The notes beneath the pieces are model-generated. The model did no database searches. It was not told the DNA's origin and worked only from the letters and a program-made list of their open reading frames with translations. A program made the position numbers and the translations under genes. Positions 11,639 through 24,827 of a stretch of 64,000 bases of DNA are shown here, piece after piece. Source of the DNA: Mesaphorura yosii (Eukaryota; Arthropoda; Collembola; Poduromorpha; Tullbergiidae); the NCBI GenBank assembly GCA_009869945.1, contig WIXG01000121.1, positions 62,001-126,000 of the forward strand. Reading direction: 5' to 3'. Position 1 is the first letter of the stretch. Every line of letters starts with the position of its first letter.

Positions 11639-13304
11639 CTAATCCATATCCGAATCTGACCCAATGAATCTTGTCGAAGTGTCTTTCATTTTGTCCGCCA
11701 AAACTTCGGAATCAGAGTCAGAATTCATCGCCTTGTCCCTCGCAGATCTTTGTTCATGATCACTCGACACATCGATGCTAGGTTCGTCAGAGTCTGAGCC
11801 TATTGTTTTTGAATCAAACTTCTTTGTAACTTGATGTGGCTCATTGTCTTCGTCAGAATCTGAGTCGAGAACATTGGAACCCAACTTGATGCGTTTTCTC
11901 TCGTTCCCAGTTCCAGCAGCAGCTGAAGCCCGGATTTCATTTCTGTCGACATTGTCAGAATCAGCACCATTTGATCTTTCCCTATCAGAGACTAATGTCT
12001 GCTCCCCTCCTCCCAAATTCTTTGCTTCTGATTCCATGTTCACATCTTCGTCTTGTACGCCAGAGTCGTCTTGCTTGGATTCAACTGCTTTCTTCTTGGA
12101 AAGCAAAGTCTCCAAATCAGAATCTGAGTCCGATTCAATAATGACAGATTTCAATTTTTTCTTCTTGCTTTGGGATACGCCAGCATTGTCTTCGTCGTTG
12201 TCAGAACTCAGGTCGCCAGCATCTGTCATCGTTGTCGGTTGTTGAAAGCTTTTCCTTATCTGAGACAGAAGCACTTCATCGTCCGAGTCGGATTGGACAA
12301 TCGATGCGTTTGAGGCTTCCATGTCTTGGCCAGATGTGGCTGCAGCTGCTGATCCAGTTGCGACAGTCTCGAGTCGGTCAAGCGCAGCCATCATGTCATC
12401 CTCGTCTGAGTCAGCTCCAAACGGATCATCGTCGAAAGTTCCAGAAGGGAAATCACCTGCAGTGTTATCTGGTGTTTCAACCGCTGTAAGGAGAAACAAG
12501 GCGATCATGATGAATATCCACTTCTTCATTAGTTTTTGAAGTTTTTAACTTACGGTTACGATAATCAGCGTCAGCATCCATTTCGTGGTCACTTGGATCA
12601 AAACGAGGTATGTCTTCTCCAAGAATGTCCTCATTGTTTGTAATCATCCCCAAACGAAGTTTCTTCAAATACGTTTTGATTGATCTCTTCTTTGATCCTA
12701 AGAATTCAATTCTCTCCAACGTCTGATTGAACTGATACTTTGGGTGCAAAATGTGAATCCATCGCTCCAACTTAAATAAGATTGCGTTGATGTCTTTCAG
12801 TTCATTCCCTCGTCCTTGCAGCTTAAAGTCTTTAAACAGCTCTTCCAGTTTCATCAAACCGGTTTTCCCAGTAATCCTAAAAGTACAATATCAACCCAAT
12901 ATTTCACAAGCTTCTACCAAAGCGACAAGCGAGAATGTGACCGATTAACTTACATATCCTCCGACAGCAGAACCCGTCTTGATGGACCGTCCTTCTTAGC
13001 CTTGATCTTCCGCTTCTGCTCCTCTGCATATAATTCATCATTAACAAGGCAATCAAACATCTATGCATCAAATGTAGAAAAGAAAAAAGGTCATGAGCCA
13101 AGCCGAAACTAAAACCCTACCTTTCTTGGCCTCGTCCTCTTCCTCCTGTTTGTCTTTATCATGGCCATCGGCATCATTGTCAGCACCAGCACTATTCCTT
13201 CGACCATCTTCAGATTCTCTGTCAGAGTCGAACAAACCTTCTTCCAACTCCATCATCGGATCCACCCGCTGATAATCGTCACCATCACTGTCGTGTGCAC
13301 TCAT
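11639..13304 (-). CDS. TIPIN: TIPIN / Swi3-domain replication fork protection protein
   Basis: Four exons (13304-13121, 13023-12954, 12876-12554, 12483-11639) join in phase to give 473 residues. The Swi3 domain lies at about residues 78-170: RRVLLSEDM, then LFKDFKLQGRGNE, LERWIHILHPKYQF and RIEFLGSKK. The last matches the conserved core motif LGSKK of vertebrate TIPIN and yeast Csm3/Swi3. The family partners with Timeless, binds RPA and stabilises stalled replication forks in the nucleus. The protein is longer than the roughly 300-residue vertebrate form because of a 280-residue C-terminal tail packed with SDSD/SDSDE acidic clusters, several of them good casein-kinase-2-type sites, ending GSDSDMD. 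Intron lengths are 97, 77 and 70 bases. The gene starts head-to-head with the PIGBOS1-like gene. The identity rests on the domain; the tail resembles generic acidic tails. Confidence 0.9.
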
Positions 13305-13866
13305 TTTGCAGTTTCTGCAACTAACGTCGAGCCGAAAGTCTTTGCAGATAGGATAATAACGAACGACGAAGGCACTTTAACTGGTATATTGAATCTAAAC
13401 GAGATTCCAGCTCCACTAACAGTAGCAGCAGCAATGCATTGAATCGAATCGCTGTCTAGCGAGAGAGTGAGACTCGCTTCCCTCCGAACATTTACAAGTT
13501 TCTTTATTTACACCAACTCATCCAAAGCTCTGGTTGGACATTTTCATTACAACTCGCAGTGCCAAGGAATAAGGTTGGGCACTACTACGCAACCCGGCGA
13601 AGTTGGAAGAAGCCAGAAATGTGCGTGTGATCTTGAGAGTCGGAAACGAAGAAACACACTCTGATTTAATTTGACTGACCATTGACTCCACTTTGAACTG
13701 GAAGGTTTTGATTTCTGAAACGGTAAGTAAAACTGACTAATTTGCTACGAGAGCTTTGGAATCTTTCACAATTAATTGCCATTTTCACATTTAGACAGCT
13801 TTCACGAGCCGAACCCCACAACAGCGAAATAGGTGGCTTAGAAACCATTCACATGGTTGGCATATT
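13305..13866. promoter_or_regulatory. Divergent promoter region between TIPIN and the PIGBOS1-like gene
   Basis: Only 562 bases separate the TIPIN start codon from the PIGBOS1-like start codon on the other strand. Within it a good donor (GTAAGT at 13723) and acceptor (CACATTTAG ending 13794) suggest a 72-base intron in the 5' leader of the plus-strand gene. That leaves about 400 bases for both promoters. No TATA box is obvious. A shared bidirectional promoter is inferred from spacing alone. Confidence 0.5.
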
Positions 13867-14046
13867 ATGTTCCGCATCAGATCAAGAGGATTGACAAAGG
13901 TGCAAGTTCTCGTCTGTTCAATAGTTGGAGTCCTTAGTGCTTTCTACATTTATAAGCCAATCTTCGAACAAGCAGGAAAGAAACTGGAACAGATTGATCA
14001 GAAATCAGCCAACTCCCCAGAATTGGTGACAGGTTCCGACCTTTAA
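13867..14046 (+). CDS. PIGBOS1: PIGBOS1-like mitochondrial membrane microprotein
   Basis: An intronless 59-residue reading frame starts MFRIRSRGLTKVQV and runs through one transmembrane segment (about residues 13-28, VLVCSIVGVLSAFYIY) into KPIFEQAGKKLEQI. Human PIGBOS1, a 54-residue outer mitochondrial membrane microprotein, has the same architecture. It begins MFR, with the transmembrane helix immediately followed by YIFQPVFEQ, against YIYKPIFEQ here, then a charged tail. In mammals it contacts the ER protein CLCC1 and tunes the unfolded protein response. That role is known for vertebrates and only inferred here. The ATG is chosen because the match begins there and a leader intron ends just upstream. 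The next cistron follows after 156 bases. Confidence 0.8.
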   Translation: MFRIRSRGLTKVQVLVCSIVGVLSAFYIYKPIFEQAGKKLEQIDQKSANSPELVTGSDL

Positions 14047-14202
14047 CTGCGATCTACGAACAATGTAAGAACGTGCGGGAGAGAATGTGACATTATCAAG
14101 TTATGACGACTTAATGATTTGACAATACATTTTTTTCACAGCTCTAATAAGTAAAAGACCTTGCAGTTCACGGTACAGAGGTGCATAGTTCGCCCAGCAC
14201 CA

Positions 14203-14497
14203 ATGCCACTTCTTTCTGAAAAGTGGCGTGGATTGTTTAAGAAAGAAAATCGTTATATATTTTCCATCGGGTTTGCCGTGGCTGGCTTCGTCAGCTATAT
14301 TGCGATTATTCGGCCCATGCTCAGGTTAGTCACTAAATTCAAAGATCAATTTAAAGGATAAATCATGAATTATGTGTTTGTCATCTCGTTTTATTTTTAA
14401 TAGGCAAATAGACGACCGAAAAATCGAGCGCCAGTGTGCCGAAGCTTTTAGAAAGAGATATCCAGAACTCGTTGCTCCCAAAAGTACAGAAAATTGA
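14203..14497 (+). CDS. Single-pass membrane microprotein, unrecognised (mitochondrial?)
   Basis: Two exons (14203-14324 and 14404-14497, 79-base intron, donor GTTAGT, acceptor TTTTTAATAG) encode 71 residues. A basic N-terminus (SEKWRGLFKKENR) leads into one transmembrane segment (YIFSIGFAVAGFVSYIAII), then RPMLRQIDDRKIERQCAEAF and a short tail. The topology, and RPML after the membrane helix, faintly recall SMIM20/MITRAC7; the DRK-xx-ER pattern faintly recalls complex I subunit NDUFB1. Neither is convincing, so no symbol is given. Its position between a mitochondrial microprotein and a mitochondrial ribosomal protein makes a mitochondrial inner-membrane assembly role plausible by association only. 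A further acceptor (CTTGCAG, ending 14166) just upstream implies an intron in the leader. Confidence 0.75.
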
Positions 14498-14543
14498 TTA
14501 AATTGAACCCCAGTACCCAGTAGGAACCTCATCGCTCGAAAAA

Positions 14544-15335
14544 ATGTCTGTGCCACTGAGTTCATTAAGCCGGTCGCAGTACCAGGCTAACTTGGCCATC
14601 ATGGTCTCAAGATTAAATCTTAAGATACGCCCAAAATACAGGAAGTGGAACCATCCTGAGTATCAGATTGGAAGACTACGCGAAATTAGGAAGACTGTGA
14701 CTGAAGTCATAAGATATGAAAGGGTTGAGAAGAACAAGCCTCGGGCTGAAGTCTCCAGGGAGTACATCGAAAGATTAATCTCTGAGGCCGTGCGCTACGG
14801 AGATTGCCACAAACCAACCATGGAGCTTGCATGCTGGTGGCTCACTGACAAAACTCTGGTGCCTAAACTCTTCAAGATCTTGGCCGAGCGCTACCGAGAT
14901 TGGCCAATAGGACTTCCGTACACGCGGTTACTGCGTGCACCGAAGCCGATCCTACCGCAATATGATGGTAAGTTTAAGTTTTCAGTTCGTGTGTTATGAA
15001 CCTCGATTTCAGTTTAACTTTTTGGCGATAATTTTCGTGGCACTTATTCTCTAGAGGGAAACCTGAGCGCTTATGACTTCTATCCAAGAGCAGTTCTCGA
15101 ATTAAGGGGAAATCCGTACCCTCCACTCCCTGGCCCTTTCCAGCAAAACTCGAACCCCGGACTTCTCCATAATATTTTGTTAGAAGAAGCAAGAAAGGAT
15201 TACTTCAGATCGCAGTCTAAAATTCAGCAAAAGGTGGAGAGGCAGGTGCCAGAAGATGACGATGGTATTCTTCCTTCTTCTGCGCAAGAGCAAGACCAAC
15301 GCCCTACGGAACATCACGCGGTTGAAAATAAATGA
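14544..15335 (+). CDS. MRPL17: Mitochondrial ribosomal protein bL17m
   Basis: Two exons (14544-14967, 15055-15335; 87-base intron, donor GTAAGT) encode 234 residues. The bL17 core is clear: GRLREIRKTVTEVIRYERVE, then RAEVSREYIERLISEAVRYGD, and a WWLTDKTLVPKLFKILAERY block matching human MRPL17 ([20 protein letters not shown]). The protein sits in the large subunit of the mitochondrial ribosome near the exit tunnel. The first ATG gives an extra 19 residues before a second ATG (IMVSRLNLKIRP), and the N-terminus could serve as an import signal. The C-terminal extension is longer than in bacteria and ends EHHAVENK. AATAAA overlaps the last codons (15327-15332). The start lies only 46 bases after the previous stop codon. 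Confidence 0.95.
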
Positions 15336-15452
15336 AGACCGCTGAACTGAGCCGTAATTATATGTAGGAGTCCGTTTTTATTCCCTCGTGGGCATAGATA
15401 CTGTGTTTGTTAGTTGTGACTGGTAGTATGTTGGTAGACTGCAGAAGTTGCA

Positions 15453-15458
15453 TTTATT
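15453..15458 (-). terminator. Polyadenylation signal AATAAA for the homeobox gene
   Basis: On the minus strand AATAAA lies 57 bases beyond the homeobox stop codon. The MRPL17 and homeobox 3' ends therefore converge within about 180 bases. Confidence 0.5.
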
Positions 15459-15514
15459 AATATAGCTAATACTGATTAACTTGGTGGCCGTAATGAGTGT
15501 AATTATTTTCTAAA

Positions 15515-18500
<2,986 letters not shown>

Positions 18501-21431
18501 TTTCACAAATTATCTCGGCACGATCACAACCCAAATCAAAGATCAAATTAAGATGAACGATGAACATTCGCACACGAGATTTGGAATGCGACTAAGCGGT
18601 TGATAATCTGATAAAATCACACGGCTGACGCCTGACCACTCACAGGCCACGAAGCAGAATACAAACACCAAGGTTCGGTTTAAAATAACAAATAAAGCAT
18701 AAAATCCTTTTCATCTTTGGCAGAATGAAGTGTGAAAAATGATCATATTCTCAAAACACCTTTTTAAAACCGTAAAAGGAGAACGAGGCGAGAACCGAAC
18801 GTGTAACTTAACCAAAGGGCTGGTCTCCAGCTCAGTTTCAGCCGCTTTCATTGGCCGTGGAGCATTATTGAGTTTTTAGAGGGTTCCGACTCCGTGGCTG
18901 AGTCTCCTCCTCTTCACAAACTGCAAACCACTACCACAACCAGCAGCATCTTTGCGATCTTGCCATTTGTAATTTTTACGAGCATCATTTGTGTGCACTT
19001 TAGCACGACTTGAGTCTATTATCTGCGTAAATAGCGTGAAACCGAGAGAAAGTGTGAAAAATCATGAAAATCATGCATGCAGAGTGACGAAGACGAAGTA
19101 TCGTTCAAGTCCATTAAAAATACATTGGAAACTTATGGAAGTAGTTTTGGATTCATGCTTCTTGCTAGTCCGTTCCGCAAAACTTCTCATTTAAGTTTTG
19201 GTGCTCACCTGAAAAGATTTACATTAAACCATTTCTCATTTCTCGTTTCTCTGCTTTCATTTTCACTGCTTGCATGCTGCGCGGCGTGCTTGCGTGCGTG
19301 GCAGTCTGGATGAGGATCAGATGTCTAATGCGAGAGATAAGATTTCCCCAACATTAATTTTCATATTCTTTTCATGTCAGCCGTAAATGAGAGGAAAAGT
19401 GGATCATTAGTCCCTCTTTTATACATTATTGCTCTTTTGCGTGTTTGGCCCGGGTGAAGTGAAGATCCGCATCCATTTTCACACCTGCGTTGTAGCTGTG
19501 CTGTGAGATGAGATTCTCTTTCTCCTTCATTCCAAGTGGTACTCTATTAACTGTAATGCGTACTGTATTAAAACGATGTGGCTATTTCTCGTGCGAAAAT
19601 CGAAACGAGACTCCTTGAAACTTTCATATTAGCAAGCTTTTATGAAAACTAACTTGGAAGCTGGAACTCCACTCAAGTACGAGAACATCATGTCGTGCAA
19701 TAATCCATAATGGTTTGTTAACAATAAATGCTGACGGCTAAGCAAAACATGTCAGTGTTGGTGTTTGTGAGTTTTCATTTCTGGCAGCTGGAGAAATTCT
19801 CATGATCCTTTCTCTTATTCTTGTTCCTTTTCTACAATATTTACCCTCACTTCCATTTTAGCTTAGCTTCCTTTACCTGGCGCGGCGAAATGAAGGTGAT
19901 AAAATAATCGCAATCGCGCAATCGTGGGCCATTAATAAAATCGTTCTCTATACGCACTACTTGGTGGATTTTGTGTTAATTGAATTTTATTGCCTGTATG
20001 CTGTATTATGGCCTTCTGGTACAGATTTCCGTGGCCGTGGCGTATGCGTTCATATGCGTTTTTCATGGACTCATCTCATTTTCTTGATAATGATTTAACC
20101 AGGGGCAAGCACTTTCCCATTTCGAGTTTTCAATTACTACGCGAGGAGCGCAATATTAAGAGTGTATGTCTGAGATTAATGAGCTCAGCTCCAGTTTCAT
20201 TGTTACGTTTAAAACGTTCGCGATTCTCTGCTAATTTGTGGGGATTTCATATACGCATCTGAATTATCTTTATGAGGCGTGAGGTGCATTACGTATCCAT
20301 AATGTTCTTTTTCACAGCATGCTCAAGCAATAACATTAAGCACGCGTCTCCGTCAATAACGAGAGCAAAAGTGGAGACTCGCTGGCTGCTCTTACTTTCA
20401 TGGCGAGCCCCTCCCGAAATCTCAGGTGAGTCTGTTCCCATACATTTTCGTTTTATTAAGTGAAAACCACGATATTTTTGACAGTTCAAAACACTTTCTG
20501 AATACACCACTGTAATAGCGTTACGTCGAGTCTCTACACGCCCTTTCTTCCTAAATGGTGTTTTCCCCTTTAAGTGTTTACTCACACATTAGCCCGGGCT
20601 AATATCCCGAAATAAGCTACAATACCACTTTATCGAAGTACGATATCGATTTTGCACCCTCTCATCAGATTCTCTCAAGCCGCCTCCAGTGCGGACTACG
20701 AACGCAGTGAAATTACGAGATTGTGATTCAGATAACGCAACGCAACGCGTTTACAAATACGAGTTGCAACTTTTCTGCACTGGGTTGCTATCATAAATTA
20801 ACTTCAATTTCTCCTTGTGTGTGCGTGGTCTGATGTTTTCCTCGTTTCAGGATTCAAATCTTGCCAAACTAGTTTGTAAACGTATTTCCAGTCAGTCACA
20901 TACTACGTCAGGTACTTGCATCTTTATTTTTGGATCAGCTTATGTTATGACGTACGGAATCGCGTTGCGTTGGTCAGTTAGCGTTCTAACTGACTGGATG
21001 CTGCTCCCAACGCTGAATCAGGTTCATCAGCCTAGCATCCCTTGGGATGTTTCGTGAAATTATTATTCAGTCATCATCATGTGACTGTTGTTTAAATTAT
21101 GACTCATGGTTGAAGTTGAACAATCAATCCAAGCCCATTCCGTGCTCATTACGAAATGTCATGCGGGTTTGCATTATTACGTGGCGCTCATGATCATTGA
21201 CGTTCGCTGCTCCATCAAACAATCAATTGTATAACATATCCTTATAAATTACTCATCTCCATTCTGACATTGCGCGTTCTAGGCAGGCAGCAATAAAATG
21301 CAATGCGCTAGCCGTTGACTAGATTAGTCAGTCGCATGATCGCGTTCACCTTGAAACTGTGCGAATTTGTTTCCGGATCTTCATTGGGCCCAACTTCACA
21401 CAAAGACACACAAAACAGCAGCAGGAGCACA
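18501..21431. other. 2.9-kb divergent intergenic region
   Basis: This region lies between the 5' ends of the homeobox gene (minus) and the monooxygenase gene (plus). I see no coding exon. It is the likely home of promoters and enhancers for both. No repeat or RNA gene was recognised. Confidence 0.5.
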
Positions 21432-24236
21432 ATGAAGATCTGCCGCTGTCGTGCACTTGAGCAGTGCTTAATTGTAGTGCTTATCTGTTCTGTTTCATTT
21501 CAAGCCGTTCTCGGCGCAGCAGCCAGCAGAGCTGAGTATCTCGCCCCAAACGGAAAGTACGTCGTGAGCTGGGAAACCGACACTGAAGCGACGAAGCAGA
21601 ACCAGTCCATTGTTTTCAAAGTGGATGTGGAAACTCTCGGATACGTCGGGTTCGGAATTTCACCAAAAGGTGGAATGACTGGTGCTGATATCGTCATCGG
21701 AGGTGTGTTTCCAAACGGAACCTCGTATTTCAGGGTATGCAAGTTCAAATTCAGGCAGGCAACCATTGGCTCTTGGTTCTTGCTAATGCAATTTCAGCAC
21801 CAGCAGGCAGTCAGGATGTCAGGAACTTAACTCAATTTCTTGTTGACTGATCCCAGGACGCTTTCGGTGTGGGAAACCAACAGCCAGTTTTTGACGTGAC
21901 TTGTAATTGGGAATTAATTGACGCCTGGGAGAACAAAACTCATACGCACTTGGAATTTTCCCGACTTCTGAACACTTGCGACAAGCAAGACGTCGTCATA
22001 CAAGTAAAGCTTGAAAGCTCGGATGAGTTTGCATGCATGATTGGTCTTGGGCCTTTAATTAAATCCTTGAATTCGTTATTTTCAGAACGACACAAATTAT
22101 CTAATCTGGTCAATCGGTGAGACGGACGACATCAAGTACCATGGAACAGCAAGAGGAAGCCAGGCAGTTAATTTGCTTGATCCGCCAGTCGCAGATGCGG
22201 ACCTTTCAAAGTAAGGAACATGACAATGAATCACGAAATATGCCGCACAAAGCTTCTGCTTTGTTATGTAACGCAGTTGCATTCTTAGCCACATGATTCA
22301 TAAGTCATATCCTGTTCTAATGAACATGGATATGAATACAAATGACATTCTCATCATTATCATTGACATTGACTTCAACTTGTTCATATTCTCCGTAGGT
22401 TTAAAACTTGGCAGATGACAAATACAATGGAGATGCTCAACGATAGTACAACATACTGGTGCACACTGCACAAAACTCCAGCTCTAACGACCAAGCATCA
22501 CATTGTTGGGGTACGATCACGATTATTCGCATGCATGACCTTGAAATAATTCTGCTGCTGCAAATTGTATTAAGCACATTTCGTTTCATGTCTATCGCAA
22601 TAATGGAAACCTGCTGTTGTATGTTGTGCCTGTGATGTTTTATGCTGTCTTTAGTTTCGTCCAGTTCTTCCAACTCCAGAAGCCCTCCGCCATACGCATC
22701 ATTTTCTCGTGCACGGATGTGCCGCGCCACCCGCCGAAGATGGCGATGAATACTTTGAGAAGCATTTCCAATCCAAAACCAGTGGCCACTGCTACGCGGG
22801 TCTTGAGCTCAAAAAACATTGCAACTCTTACTTATTTGTGTGGGCTGTCGGCGGAAAGGTAAACCATTGACGAAGATGCTAACAGTGTCTTCACTCGGGT
22901 CACGAATGTCACGGTGTTCGTATATTTCGTGTGCAGATGATGATGTTCCCTGAGCACGTTGGCTTCCCGATTGGGGAGAAGGGAAAATCAAGCTACTTTA
23001 TGCTTGAAGTTCATTATGATAATCCAAACAAATTAAGTGGTGTCAAATTCGAGACTGGAATTGAATTTTTCTACACTCCGCACGTGAGGTGAATTCTTTT
23101 TGAACACGAGTGATTTGTCATTGTATGACGAACTGGGAACATGATAATCTTGAAATTATAGAAAATACGACTCGGGGATGCTTGTCATCGGACATGTCTT
23201 AGTAGGACTGACGCTTCCACCAAAAGTGTCAGACTTCGTCATTCCTGGACACTGCAGCCCAGACTGCACGAGTAAAATTCCAGAAGAAGGAGTGAGCGTG
23301 TTCAATGTTTTACTGCATTCACATCTGTCTGGTACGAACGAACTGCAAACCAGCCACCAGATTGCAGCAACTTCACCTTTGAGTTTATGATGCTATAATT
23401 TTTATTTCGTATTTCAGGGAGGAAGCTGAAACTTCGCCATTTCAGAAATGGAACCGAGCTTCCATGGTTGTCCAACGATGATAATTACAATTTTGATTAC
23501 CAGCAAAATCGCCCATTGAGAGCAGAGGTCCGAGTCCTTCCCGGAGATCAGCTTACATACGGTCTGCGCATTTCATGTATTGATTAACTATCAAATGCTA
23601 AGAAAGCCATTAATTCACCGAATTTACCGATGCCGTAAACTTTAATGCTAAATCAATGGTCTTTTGATTGACCGTTAATCCTTAATCTTTAATTTCTTAG
23701 AATGCACGTACGATACGAAATGGAGGCGCGACAACAACGTAACAACTGCAGGACTCGCGACGGAAGAAGAAATGTGCTTCGCTTTCTTGTGGCATTATCC
23801 AAAAATGAATCTGGAAAATTGTCAAAGTATCTCTGACCACACGCAACTTAACAAGGAAGTCGGAATAGAAAAATTGAACTGGTAAGCATTAATTTCTAGC
23901 CCAAGCCCATAAGACCATTTGTTATTTACTGAGCCCATTCATTTTTATTGGTTATGAAGGCAAAACTACAGGACCGACCCGGTCGTCATTGAGCCTCCAG
24001 AATTAAGGAACAAGACGTACACAGAAGTTCTTAATACAGTCGTGAAATGGACACCGGAACTGATTGCGAGGTTTCAGCAGATTCAGAGATATGAAAAGCA
24101 TTATACCGTGTGCGGCTTCAACGACGGGAAAGGAACGGGAACAAATCGCCATCAAGTTAGTCCAGGACCTGTGATTACGTATCCGGAAAATGTGCCGCTG
24201 TATCAGCCTCCAAATTCTTGTCCAGCAACAAGTTAG
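21432..24236 (+). CDS. DBH-like copper monooxygenase (DOMON plus Cu2 monooxygenase), MOXD1-type
   Basis: Ten exons (21432-21734, 21857-22003, 22086-22210, 22399-22510, 22655-22858, 22937-23088, 23162-23331, 23418-23561, 23701-23881, 23960-24236) join in phase to give 604 residues. A signal peptide (about 1-29) precedes a DOMON domain (about 33-150) and the two copper folds. CuH ligands are seen in HTHHFLVHGC (about 242-251) and EVHYDNP (His323). CuM ligands are His400 and His402 in LLHSHLSG and a Met at about 477 in EEEMCF. Paired cysteines fit the family. These enzymes hydroxylate a substrate using ascorbate and oxygen in the secretory pathway. The set of motifs is shared by DBH, tyramine beta-hydroxylase and MOXD1, so the substrate is unknown. 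An in-frame ATG at 21336 would extend the N-terminus, but 21432 places the signal peptide first. Confidence 0.93.
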
Positions 24237-24827
24237 GAGCTTAAAAACAAAGATTCAAAACGTCAACACCTTTAATTCATTTACAACACGTGACACGTTA
24301 CAACATGGATTCCAAATTTATAATCTTTGACACAAATATTAACATTATCTTAATTTCTTCTTTCTTTTCTACTTTTAGTCTGCACGTTTAATAATAATAC
24401 TTCATGTTCATGCTATAATTCTAGCAATGTACAAGATTATCACATTTACCTTACTTTTACTGTAAATCAATTTCTTGACTTGCAAATGGTTTCTAATTAA
24501 TTAATTCTGCTGAATTACTCTAATCTGATCATTGTCAACAAATCATGTCGACGCAGGTATCTCTGTACAAGTTCTTAGTTTTTAAGTCATCAAGATTAAC
24601 TAGCTTTATCAAAGACGCGTCACTAAAAATTCCTGCACACAATAATGCTTTGGTTCAATTTGACAATTTTTTACAATTTAAAAACAAAATACTTGTCCCA
24701 CACAATTTCACAAGTTAAATAGCTTTGCAATAACGAAGCTACGAAAAATTCCGTAACAATTTCGACATTCATCGCTCAATCCATTTCGCGATTACAATTT
24801 TTGATCAGAGAAGAAACTCGTTCTTAT
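24237..24827. other. Convergent 3' untranslated region
   Basis: These AT-rich bases lie between the monooxygenase stop codon (plus) and the receptor stop codon (minus). I see no exon. The two 3' untranslated regions must share or overlap this 590-base interval. Confidence 0.5.

Noticed and set aside
11844-12245. Plus-strand open frame opposite the TIPIN tail
   Set aside because: It arises from the repetitive Ser-Asp codons of TIPIN read in reverse.
11639-13304. Assignment of this gene as IWS1 because of its SDSD repeats
   Set aside because: The conserved domain has the TIPIN/Swi3 signature (LGSKK, HPKYQF) and not the IWS1/TFIIS-N domain; acidic repeats alone are not diagnostic.
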